Positions 57,018 to 64,000 of a DNA stretch of 64,000 nucleotides are shown one piece after another; within the stretch, counting starts at the first letter, position 1; each line of letters opens with the position of its first letter. The notes below the pieces were generated by a model. It was given only the letters and a program-made list of their open reading frames with translations, did not search any database and was not told the DNA's origin. Made by a program: the position numbers and the translations under genes. Source of the stretch: Brevibacillus brevis. Its GTDB lineage: Bacteria; Bacillota; Bacilli; Brevibacillales; Brevibacillaceae. The stretch is from NCBI RefSeq assembly GCF_001039275.2, contig NZ_CP030117.1, positions 5,931,001 to 5,995,000 of the forward strand. The letters are read 5' to 3'.

Positions 57018-58265
57018 ATGATTTGGCGTTCGTGGGATCTTAATTTGAAAGTACGTCTCTTTGGTGAATTGATTACGCACACCTTTTTTTGGATGTACTT
57101 TCCGTTTATGGCGATTTATTTTAGCGATACGTTCGGGAAGGATGTAGCGGGACTTCTGTTAATGGTACCGCCGCTGCTCGGGATGCTGTCCAACCTATTT
57201 GGCGGATATTTGGCGGACCGGGTAGGGCGCAGGTTCACCATGCTGCTCTCACTCTGTACATCGACGGTGATGTTCGCGCTGTTTGCGTTCTCTCCGTCTC
57301 CTTGGATCGACTATCTTGCCTTCATCGGGATCGGGATCGCTGGGGCTCTCTACTGGCCAGCCAGTTCCGCCATGGTGGCTGATTTGACAACAGAAGACGA
57401 TCGAAGAATTGTCTTTGCTACCTTTTACACAGCGATGAACATCGGGGTGGTCGCAGGTCCCGTATTGGGTTCTGTCTTTTTTGTTCATTATCGCCCACAA
57501 CTGTTGATGTTCTGTACCATTGTTGAGTTGCTTTTTGCGATTACCGTCTTTTTCCTGATCAAAGAAACGCTGCCTGAACACGTCCGTCAGGAGAAGGCGA
57601 AGGAGCGTTTTTCCCTGATTCAGCAATTCAAGGGCTACGCCATTATTTTCCGAGATAAAGCATTTGCCCTGTACATTGGCGCCGGGGTCTTGATCGCCAT
57701 TGGATTCATGCAGTTGGATATTTACATGGCGTTGTATGTCAAAGAGCATGTTATGCAGCAACCATTATTCTCGTGGGGCAATTGGACTTATTCTGTCGGC
57801 GGAACCAGCGCATTCGGCTGGCTCATGGCCTTAAATGGTTTTTTGGTGGTTCTGTTTACACTGCCAGTCACACGCTGGTTTGAAAACTGGAGCGATCGTA
57901 ACAGCCTCGTCATCTCCTCCATCTTATTCGGTCTCGGCCTGTTCTTGATGGCCTTTACGACGAATATTTGGCTCCTGTTCGGCTGTATGGCGATTTTGAC
58001 ATTCGGCGAGCTGATGCGCACACCAGTCGCCCAGAGCTTCATCAGTAAATACTCGCCGGAGGATGCACGCGGTCAATACATGGGAGCTTCTTCGCTCCAG
58101 TTCTCGATTGGTCGCTTCATCGCTCCCCTGACGATCGGACTATCCCAATGGCTCGCTCCTGTTGGCGTATTCGGTGTCATCCTGGGCTTAACCCTAGTCA
58201 GTGCGTATCTGTATATCATTTTGTTCCGGATGATTGGTGCCAAAGAAGTTAGCAAGAGTAGCTAG
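57018..58265 (+). CDS. MFS transporter
   Basis: The 415-residue protein has 12 predicted membrane segments and a clear motif A, GGYLADRVGRRFTM, between segments 2 and 3. It resembles drug/proton antiporters of the YttB/MdtG type. The ATG at 57018 follows GGAGG by ten bases; an ATG seven codons earlier lies before that site. An intrinsic terminator and a structured region precede it, so expression may be controlled in the leader. Substrate unknown. Confidence 0.9.
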   Translation: MIWRSWDLNLKVRLFGELITHTFFWMYFPFMAIYFSDTFGKDVAGLLLMVPPLLGMLSNLFGGYLADRVGRRFTMLLSLCTSTVMFALFAFSPSPWIDYLAFIGIGIAGALYWPASSAMVADLTTEDDRRIVFATFYTAMNIGVVAGPVLGSVFFVHYRPQLLMFCTIVELLFAITVFFLIKETLPEHVRQEKAKERFSLIQQFKGYAIIFRDKAFALYIGAGVLIAIGFMQLDIYMALYVKEHVMQQPLFSWGNWTYSVGGTSAFGWLMALNGFLVVLFTLPVTRWFENWSDRNSLVISSILFGLGLFLMAFTTNIWLLFGCMAILTFGELMRTPVAQSFISKYSPEDARGQYMGASSLQFSIGRFIAPLTIGLSQWLAPVGVFGVILGLTLVSAYLYIILFRMIGAKEVSKSS

Positions 58266-58348
58266 CTAGAGTAGTCCATGTCCGTTCTACCAAATCCCCT
58301 CCTCTCATATAAATGAGTTATAGATAGCTTGACCAGGAGGGGATCGTC

Positions 58349-58996
58349 ATGAACCAGCCGAATGCCTTTGCTGCATTTAGAGAGCATCGAGGAGTCGTCT
58401 ACCGAACTTCTACCTATCTTCAATGGGGACCAAATTCAGAGGGTCATCGTTCTCTTGGGAGCTGTCTCTTGCTGAACCCTGGTAGTGCCAAGCTTTTTCG
58501 TGAAAGACCTGCATCTGGTCATAGCATCATGGGTCAAACCACACTCGATCCCACCATGCGACAATTGATCCGGCTCGTGGAGGCGATCTACGGAAAACGG
58601 GCATTGGCAGGCAGATTTCATATTTACAACCTGTTTTCCGTACAAAATGCTGCTGCCGTGAGTGCTATATCTCATTTTGAGCAACTCATTGATGAGAAAG
58701 AAACGACGCTCGAGGCTCAGCTCGTATCTACACAGGAACTGCAAAAGCATCCGTGGCTCCTGCTCGGTTGGGGGCTTTCCCATCACCATTCCTGGCATCA
58801 GTTTTCTTCGCTCAAAAAGCTGTGGAAACAACGGATCGCAGCAGCAGGAGTACCGACCTTTGGCAAGCCCTGCCCCAAGGGAATCGATTACTACCATCCG
58901 AGCCCCCCTCTACATGCGACGAAAGAAAAGATCATGGAGGAACTGGTGGAGATCTATAGGAAAACGATTGGGCGAAAATCGGCCCATCCGCTTTAG
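58349..58996 (+). CDS. DUF1643-like protein
   Basis: The 215-residue soluble protein has RSLGSCLLLNPGSAKLF, TTLDPTMRQLIRLVEAIYG and FHIYNLFSVQN. These follow the DUF1643 pattern (LNPS-A ... DPT-R ... NLFa) in order, though GSA replaces the usual STA. Function unknown. GGAGGGG lies before ATG. It stands alone and ends at a bidirectional terminator. Confidence 0.7.
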   Translation: MNQPNAFAAFREHRGVVYRTSTYLQWGPNSEGHRSLGSCLLLNPGSAKLFRERPASGHSIMGQTTLDPTMRQLIRLVEAIYGKRALAGRFHIYNLFSVQNAAAVSAISHFEQLIDEKETTLEAQLVSTQELQKHPWLLLGWGLSHHHSWHQFSSLKKLWKQRIAAAGVPTFGKPCPKGIDYYHPSPPLHATKEKIMEELVEIYRKTIGRKSAHPL

Positions 58997-59002
58997 ATAA
59001 AA

Positions 59003-59041
59003 AAAGAGTCTGTCTCCCTACAAAGAGGAAACAGACTCTTT
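59003..59041. terminator. Bidirectional terminator
   Basis: A perfect 11-bp stem AAAGAGTCTGT / ACAGACTCTTT between convergent genes, with A and T runs on either side. Confidence 0.85.
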
Positions 59042-59049
59042 TCCATTCA

Positions 59050-61785
59050 CTACGGCATCTCGCTGCCCTCGAAAAATTCTGTTCTGTCAAAACGACCACG
59101 CATCCATTTGTACGTATCATCATAGATGGCGCGCTTGACAGGGTCCGTGCTCTTGACAGACTCTAACAATGTCTTGGAGCCGAAGTAGTAAGCGTGTACG
59201 TTGTCTTTATCCATCCCCAGCTTGTGGGTGGCAACTAACTGATTGTAGTAGGTCTGATAGAACTTCGGATCATTGTACATCTTCCAGTCGCCTTCGATCT
59301 CGATGTCCATGTCGTACTTGTTGACGACATCCAATACACCTTGAATGCGGTCAATTCCTACCGGCTTGTCGCTGTAATAGCTCGGCTGCAGGAATGCTTT
59401 ATCGAAATAAAGAGATTTCCACTCGGACACTCCCGGTGCACCGAAATACGGAATCCAATAGTAACGCAACGCCTCATCATGCACCATGCTACCCATGTCA
59501 CGAATCAGTTGGCGCTCTTTCGGTGCACTGTCCTCCACCAGCTCATGGAACCAATAGATTCCTTCCAGCTTCAGATAGGCGTATTCTTCCTTGTTCCAGC
59601 GCTTTATGAGCTCCTGGAAGTACCATTCCAACGCAGCCTTGCGATTCAAATACGCTTGCTCTTCTCCAATTCCCGCAGGGTTGAAGGAGAGAGATGGGTT
59701 CTTTTCATTCAACTGACCAAAATTGGTCTGATTGGCATTCGGATACGGCAGCGCCAACACGACATTTTCCTGCGTCGGTGTTGTATACAGCGTTCCGCGC
59801 AGTCGGTTGTACTCCCGCATTGCCTGGTTGAGAGCGTCGAGCTGCTTGTTTGAGCCGAACAAATCATTCATGTACATTGTCCAGCTTTCCTTCGTAGCAG
59901 GAATGGTCTGATACGGCAGGAACAAAATCGTATCAAACATCTGGTCACGCATATAACCATCTACGGTGCGGTAGCCAACCATCGGGAGGAAATCCTCTTT
60001 GGTCCATGTTCCAAGTTCGCCATGCTCTCCGGTATAAGCGAGCAGCATATTTTCTACACGACGACCTGCTTGTTTGGCTTCTTCCAGCTTCGCCGGGTTT
60101 GGTGGCGGCAGCAAGACAGCGCCATTGTTCCACTCGCTATCCGTTTTCGCCCATACCTCTAGCTGGCGAGCGAACGCAAATACTTTCACCGGGAAGGATA
60201 CCCGGACATAGCGGGTGTTGACGTCTGGCAGGGTTACGCTCAATGTGCGTGTAACCAGCTTGTCCTCTTTGGCGGAAACATCGTGAACAGCTCTTCCCGC
60301 ATACGACCACACTTTTCCGTCGCGAGATACCTCGACTTCCATGTATTCTGGCATCGTGATACCCGAGGTCTTCTGCTGCTTAAACGTCAGCGCAACTCTC
60401 TCCAATGGCTTCGCCTCGTCGAGCTCAACGGTCACCTTGCGCCCAAACTGACGGTGGTATCCCGTCCAGTCTTCTGTAGGCGTTACAAGTCCGCCTACCG
60501 GACCCGGATACTGCTTCTCCAGCTCCTGGAAATACGAGTCTGGCGCTCCAAAAGTAGTAACCGCTGTATAGCTGCCTGGTGCGATATTGACCAGTTCGTC
60601 CTGCTTTGCTGGCTCCTCAGTCTCTTCTTTTGGATCAGCAGGCTTCGTAGCATCCGCTTCTGTTGTTCCTTTGTCTGCGTCTGGCTTTTCTCCCTCTACT
60701 ACCGTCTTGCTTTCATCGACTTTCGTTGCCGAATCATTGGAGGAAGTCACCGGTGCAGTCTTTGTCGTGTCCTCTGCCTTTTCAACAGATGGCTTACCAG
60801 CGTCCTTGATCTCAACCGGAATTGTCGTCGTTTTGTAGCCGACTGTTACCGTGAGATTTCCTTTTCCTGCTGTAAGACCAGCAACAAAGGTTCCGTCAGC
60901 CGAGATGGTCCCCAGCTCGGGACGATCAAAAGCGAAAATAGGTGTAAACGGCAGCTCATCTCCGCTGATACTGCTTACCTTCAAGCGTTGGCTCGTTCCA
61001 GCAGCCAAACTCAGCCGCTCTACATCTACCTTGTATTTCACCTGTTCTGCTTGCTGGTAGCGTGCATCCAAGACGCGCTCAGCAATCACAGCAGCCTCTG
61101 CACGCGTGACGGTTCCTGTCGGATTAAACTTACCGCCTGCACCTTGCATCCAGCGCTGATTCGTTACTTCTTCCACGGCCGTTTTGGCGTAGTCGGCGAT
61201 CTCTTCTTCATCGCTGTATGCAACAGGAGTCTGACCAGCCACTTTGGTCACAGAGCCCTCTTTCATCAAGCGAGACAGCATGACAGCCAGCTCTTGTCGG
61301 GTAAGCGGGTCAAGAGCACCCATGGTGTGTTCACTTCTGCCGTTCATCACACCCAACTCAGATAGTCCATATACGTACGGTGCATAAGGACTTTCCAATG
61401 GTACATCTTCAAAAGCTGCATCCTCGATTTCTGTTGGTTGAAGACCGATTACTTTTGTCAAAAGCACCGCAATATCCTGCCGAGAAATCGTGTTTTGCGG
61501 GTTGAAGCGGTTTTCGCCCTGGCCACTGATCATGTGAAGGGCTGCAAGCCTGTTTACGGCTTTACTGGCGTAGCTGTTACCCAAATCCGTAAACTCTGTG
61601 TGCGCTTCTTCTTGCTTTTTGAACTGATCTTCCAGCTTCTTGGTCTCTTCTGCTGGTTTCCCACTCTCCACCGCCGGTTTCTCTGGCTCTGTTGCAGCAT
61701 GAGTCAACGGCGTGCTTTGGACCAGTAATGTAGCTGCTGCCAATAGCGCAGCCAACGTTCTGCTCCCGAATCTTTTCTTGCTCAT
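59050..61785 (-). CDS. SLH and DUF4855 surface protein
   Basis: The 911-residue exported protein has a signal peptide (to about 30, THAA) and three SLH motifs (about 48-110, 111-175 and 176-235). A BIG2-like segment follows (LSLAAGTSQRLKVSSISGD). A low-complexity Lys/Glu/Thr linker leads to a DUF4855 domain (VNIAPGSYTAVTTFGAPD... to the end) with a discoidin-like first part (YMEVEVSRDGKVWSYAGRAV). DUF4855 proteins look like carbohydrate-active enzymes, but no activity is certain. The ATG at 61785 is eight bases after GGAGGAG. It would sit on the wall polymer. Confidence 0.88.
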   Translation of the reverse strand: MSKKRFGSRTLAALLAAATLLVQSTPLTHAATEPEKPAVESGKPAEETKKLEDQFKKQEEAHTEFTDLGNSYASKAVNRLAALHMISGQGENRFNPQNTISRQDIAVLLTKVIGLQPTEIEDAAFEDVPLESPYAPYVYGLSELGVMNGRSEHTMGALDPLTRQELAVMLSRLMKEGSVTKVAGQTPVAYSDEEEIADYAKTAVEEVTNQRWMQGAGGKFNPTGTVTRAEAAVIAERVLDARYQQAEQVKYKVDVERLSLAAGTSQRLKVSSISGDELPFTPIFAFDRPELGTISADGTFVAGLTAGKGNLTVTVGYKTTTIPVEIKDAGKPSVEKAEDTTKTAPVTSSNDSATKVDESKTVVEGEKPDADKGTTEADATKPADPKEETEEPAKQDELVNIAPGSYTAVTTFGAPDSYFQELEKQYPGPVGGLVTPTEDWTGYHRQFGRKVTVELDEAKPLERVALTFKQQKTSGITMPEYMEVEVSRDGKVWSYAGRAVHDVSAKEDKLVTRTLSVTLPDVNTRYVRVSFPVKVFAFARQLEVWAKTDSEWNNGAVLLPPPNPAKLEEAKQAGRRVENMLLAYTGEHGELGTWTKEDFLPMVGYRTVDGYMRDQMFDTILFLPYQTIPATKESWTMYMNDLFGSNKQLDALNQAMREYNRLRGTLYTTPTQENVVLALPYPNANQTNFGQLNEKNPSLSFNPAGIGEEQAYLNRKAALEWYFQELIKRWNKEEYAYLKLEGIYWFHELVEDSAPKERQLIRDMGSMVHDEALRYYWIPYFGAPGVSEWKSLYFDKAFLQPSYYSDKPVGIDRIQGVLDVVNKYDMDIEIEGDWKMYNDPKFYQTYYNQLVATHKLGMDKDNVHAYYFGSKTLLESVKSTDPVKRAIYDDTYKWMRGRFDRTEFFEGSEMP

Positions 61786-61820
61786 TGCATTTTCTCCTCC
61801 AATTATGCCCCTTCTGTAGA

Positions 61821-61842
61821 GGTAGTTCAAAAAGTCATCTTT
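61821..61842. repeat. Partial copy of the 17854-18020 repeat element
   Basis: GGTAGTTCAAAAAGTCATCT plus two T is identical to the right end (reverse strand) of the element at 17854-18020, including three flanking bases, and then diverges. A local GTTCAAA/TTTGAAC inverted repeat follows. It lies in the gap between two genes. Confidence 0.6.
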
Positions 61843-61859
61843 GAACATCACTCTTCTGT

Positions 61860-63017
61860 CTATTCGGTCGGGGTAACCATTGGCCCGCGCGGCGGTCTAG
61901 GTCCGAAAAACTGATAGTAATCTACCTTGATATTTCCGTTGTAGAGCTTACGCTTTTTGCTTGCTGTACGACCAAAATGCTCCTCAAACTGTTCGTCGGA
62001 CGTAATAACGTAGAAAGACCACGTATCCATGGCAGCAAAGGTTTTCCCCATTTCGCCATACATCTTGGCTACCTGCTTCCATTCTCCCAAGCGCTCCCCA
62101 TAAGGTGGGTTGCAAATCAAGTAGCCGTACTTGCGCTTGGTTCGCACATCCCGCACATCCATGCGCTGAAAATGAATCAGGTCATCTACACCAGCCTCAG
62201 TCGCGTTGTGGCGGGCAATTTTCAGGATCTCGTCATCCATATCAGTCCCGATAATCTCCAGCTTTTGATCATAGCGCGCCAAATCATGCGTTTCTGCGCG
62301 AGCTTCACGCCAAGCTGTTTTCGGAATGATAGGCCACGTCTCCGAAACGAATTCCCGGTTCATCCCTGGAGCGATGTTTTGCCCGATCAACGCCGCCTCA
62401 ATCGGAAGTGTACCCGATCCGCAGAATGGGTCCATGAACACCCGGTCAGGCTTCCAGCGCGACAGCATAATCATCGCCGCAGCCATGGTTTCCTTCAGTG
62501 GCGCTTGTCCGATCAATTCCCGGTAGCCGCGCTTGTGCAGGCCCGGTCCTGACGTATCAATCGTCAGCGTCGCCACATCCTTGAGAAGTGCCACCTCGAT
62601 CTTGTACAGCGGCCCTAGCTCATCGAACCACTCGCGCTTGTAGGTCTTTTTCAGACTTTCTACCACTGCTTTTTTCACGATGGCTTGGCAATCCGGCACA
62701 CTGAACAAGGTAGATTTCACGGATTTCCCTTCCACAGGAAACGTCCCATCCTCTGTGATCCAATCAGCCCAAGGCAGCGCTTTTGTCTTTTCAAACAGCT
62801 CGTCAAACGTAGTCGCTTTGAACTCCCCTACCTTAAGACGCACGCGGTCGGCAGTTCGTAACCACAAATTTGTGCGGGGAATCGCAGAAATATCTGCGGT
62901 GAACGTTACCTTACCGTTTTCCACCTGTACCGGTCCGTATCCGAGCGCCTTTACCTCTTCTGCTACTACTGATTCCAAACCAAAAGTCGCCGTAGCGATC
63001 AATTCTACTTTTTGCAT
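61860..63017 (-). CDS. ypsC: THUMP-domain rRNA methyltransferase (YpsC/RlmL-like)
   Basis: The 385-residue protein has an N-terminal ferredoxin-like/THUMP region (residues 1-150) and a C-terminal AdoMet methyltransferase domain. The latter has FMDPFCGSGTLPIEAALIGQNIAPG, IGTDMDDEILKIARHNA and the amino-methylase motif ICNPPYGERLG (NPPY). It is expected to make N2-methylguanosine in 23S rRNA. AGGAG is seven bases before ATG. Confidence 0.93.
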   Translation of the reverse strand: MQKVELIATATFGLESVVAEEVKALGYGPVQVENGKVTFTADISAIPRTNLWLRTADRVRLKVGEFKATTFDELFEKTKALPWADWITEDGTFPVEGKSVKSTLFSVPDCQAIVKKAVVESLKKTYKREWFDELGPLYKIEVALLKDVATLTIDTSGPGLHKRGYRELIGQAPLKETMAAAMIMLSRWKPDRVFMDPFCGSGTLPIEAALIGQNIAPGMNREFVSETWPIIPKTAWREARAETHDLARYDQKLEIIGTDMDDEILKIARHNATEAGVDDLIHFQRMDVRDVRTKRKYGYLICNPPYGERLGEWKQVAKMYGEMGKTFAAMDTWSFYVITSDEQFEEHFGRTASKKRKLYNGNIKVDYYQFFGPRPPRGPMVTPTE

Positions 63018-63222
63018 ATGTAATCTCCTGTCCGTCCAATAATCCTTCGGGCAATGCCCTCATCCTACTACCTTACATATTATATTACCCCATTTCCTAA
63101 TAGCGTTGGTAATCTTGTCTAAATTCAAAAGACCCATCACCGAAAAACAGTGACGGGTACGGCATGTGGATCATCCATATGGGAAATCCTACGAAAAACT
63201 TTGCGTACGGGAGGAAGTCAAC

Positions 63223-64000
63223 GTGCCAGAATTACCTGAGATGGAGACCTATCGCCGACTGCTACAGGAGAAAATCGGTGGCGGAACGATTACAGCCTTA
63301 CACGTTCAGCGGGAAAAAACGATCAATCTACCGCCTGCGGAATTTGCTCGACTGCTCCAGGGCAATCGCCTGACACTTGTCGACCGACGCGGCAAGCATC
63401 TTCTTTTCCATCTGGAAAGTGGCCATGTCCTGCTGCTTCATCTGATGCTCGGCGGTTTTCTATACCTGGGCTCTGCGGAAGACAAGCTAAAGCGAACCGC
63501 CCAAGTGACTCTTTCCTTTGGAGAACGACTTTTATATTTTCACGGCCTCCGTTTGGGCTACCTGCACTTGCTCACCAACGTTCAGATCGACGAAAGACTG
63601 GCTCCTCTTGGGCCAGAACCATTGGACCCGCTGTTTACCTTTACCCACTTTACGGAGCTGCTCGCTGACAAGCGCAGCGTCCTCAAAACGGCATTAGTCA
63701 ATCAGCATTGGCTGGCGGGTATCGGCAACTGCTATGCGGACGAAATCTGCTTTCATGCCGCCATCCTGCCTACCCGAACGATCCCGACACTTTCTCTCGA
63801 GGAACAAAAACGACTGTATCATTCCATGCAAACCGTGCTAAAAGAAGCGATTCGATTCGGCGGCTACATGCAGCCGCTCTTTTCTGGCGATTCCCTGACA
63901 GGTGGCTTCGATGAGCGCTGCCAAGTGTACGATCGCGGTGGTGAGCCTTGCCCGCGCTGTGGACAGCCTATCGAAAAGAGCGAGCTCTCCTCCCGCAAAG
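63223..64000 (+). CDS. Fpg/Nei family DNA glycosylase (3' end beyond window)
   Basis: 259 codons are visible from a GTG with GGGAGG eight bases upstream. The start MPELPEMETYRRLLQ supplies the catalytic N-terminal proline and Glu. RRGKHLLFHL has the conserved Lys. KTALVNQHWLAGIGNCYADEICF is the helix-two-turn-helix, and CPRCGQPIEK begins the zinc finger, where the window stops. It removes oxidised bases from DNA with AP-lyase cleavage. MutM and Nei cannot be distinguished firmly here. Confidence 0.92.
   Translation, partial: MPELPEMETYRRLLQEKIGGGTITALHVQREKTINLPPAEFARLLQGNRLTLVDRRGKHLLFHLESGHVLLLHLMLGGFLYLGSAEDKLKRTAQVTLSFGERLLYFHGLRLGYLHLLTNVQIDERLAPLGPEPLDPLFTFTHFTELLADKRSVLKTALVNQHWLAGIGNCYADEICFHAAILPTRTIPTLSLEEQKRLYHSMQTVLKEAIRFGGYMQPLFSGDSLTGGFDERCQVYDRGGEPCPRCGQPIEKSELSSRK

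Noticed and set aside
63132-63158. Hairpin before the Fpg/Nei gene
   Set aside because: A 9-base arm pair with one mismatch and a T run only on the minus strand, where no upstream gene is visible; not called a terminator.

Overview
The window reads as chromosome of a spore-forming, low-to-mid GC member of the Bacillota, most likely Brevibacillus. The reasons are the Bacillus-type block spo0F-fba-tal-murA-glpX-rho next to pyrG and rpoE, a second Bacillus-type block (speB-speE-pbpG, ywhD, ywgA-ywfO), bactofilin and DUF4004 genes like B. subtilis yhbD-F, SLH-domain surface proteins, and strong AAGGAGG-type ribosome binding sites with many GTG and TTG starts. The genus is inferred from gene order and protein character; no database was searched.

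Layout. 1-7.7 kb: a cut radical SAM gene, a LysM/M23 peptidase without signal peptide, rho, glpX, murA, tal, fba and spo0F. 7.8-11.1 kb: amj (lipid II flippase) convergent with pyrG and rpoE; pyrG has a CTP-type attenuated leader. 11.3-24.8 kb: a fatty-acid/branched-acyl catabolic region (icmF, a TetR regulator, two acyl-CoA dehydrogenases, 3-hydroxyacyl-CoA dehydrogenase, thiolase, and a FadF-like Fe-S oxidoreductase), interrupted by an ECF sigma/anti-sigma/lipoprotein set. Related palindromes lie before the TetR gene, the thiolase gene and the oxidoreductase gene. 25-28 kb: lysine 2,3-aminomutase and its sigma-54 activator, with a -24/-12 promoter and matching palindromes. 28-36 kb: small membrane and DUF1934 proteins, an MFS exporter, speB, speE, pbpG, a small ORF, ywhD and a membrane protein.

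35.9-44.1 kb is the least conventional part: a same-strand run of a membrane-anchored CGYC thioredoxin-like protein, an SLH protein, a 1329-residue exported protein with four regular Cys-bounded modules, and an exported PPC-domain alpha/beta-hydrolase. I infer that it is a surface assembly with its own disulfide chemistry. 44.3-64 kb: ywgA and ywfO; a TetR/MFP/RND efflux operon with operators; bactofilin and DUF4004; a secreted protein; an RluA-type pseudouridine synthase; an M29 aminopeptidase; a gene-free stretch that may encode a structured RNA; an MFS transporter; a DUF1643-like protein; an SLH/DUF4855 protein; a YpsC-type methyltransferase; and an Fpg/Nei glycosylase cut by the right edge.

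No rRNA or tRNA genes, CRISPR arrays, transposases or prophage genes were seen. The only mobile-element-like feature is a 167-bp palindromic repeat inside the acyl-CoA operon, with a possible remnant at 61.8 kb.
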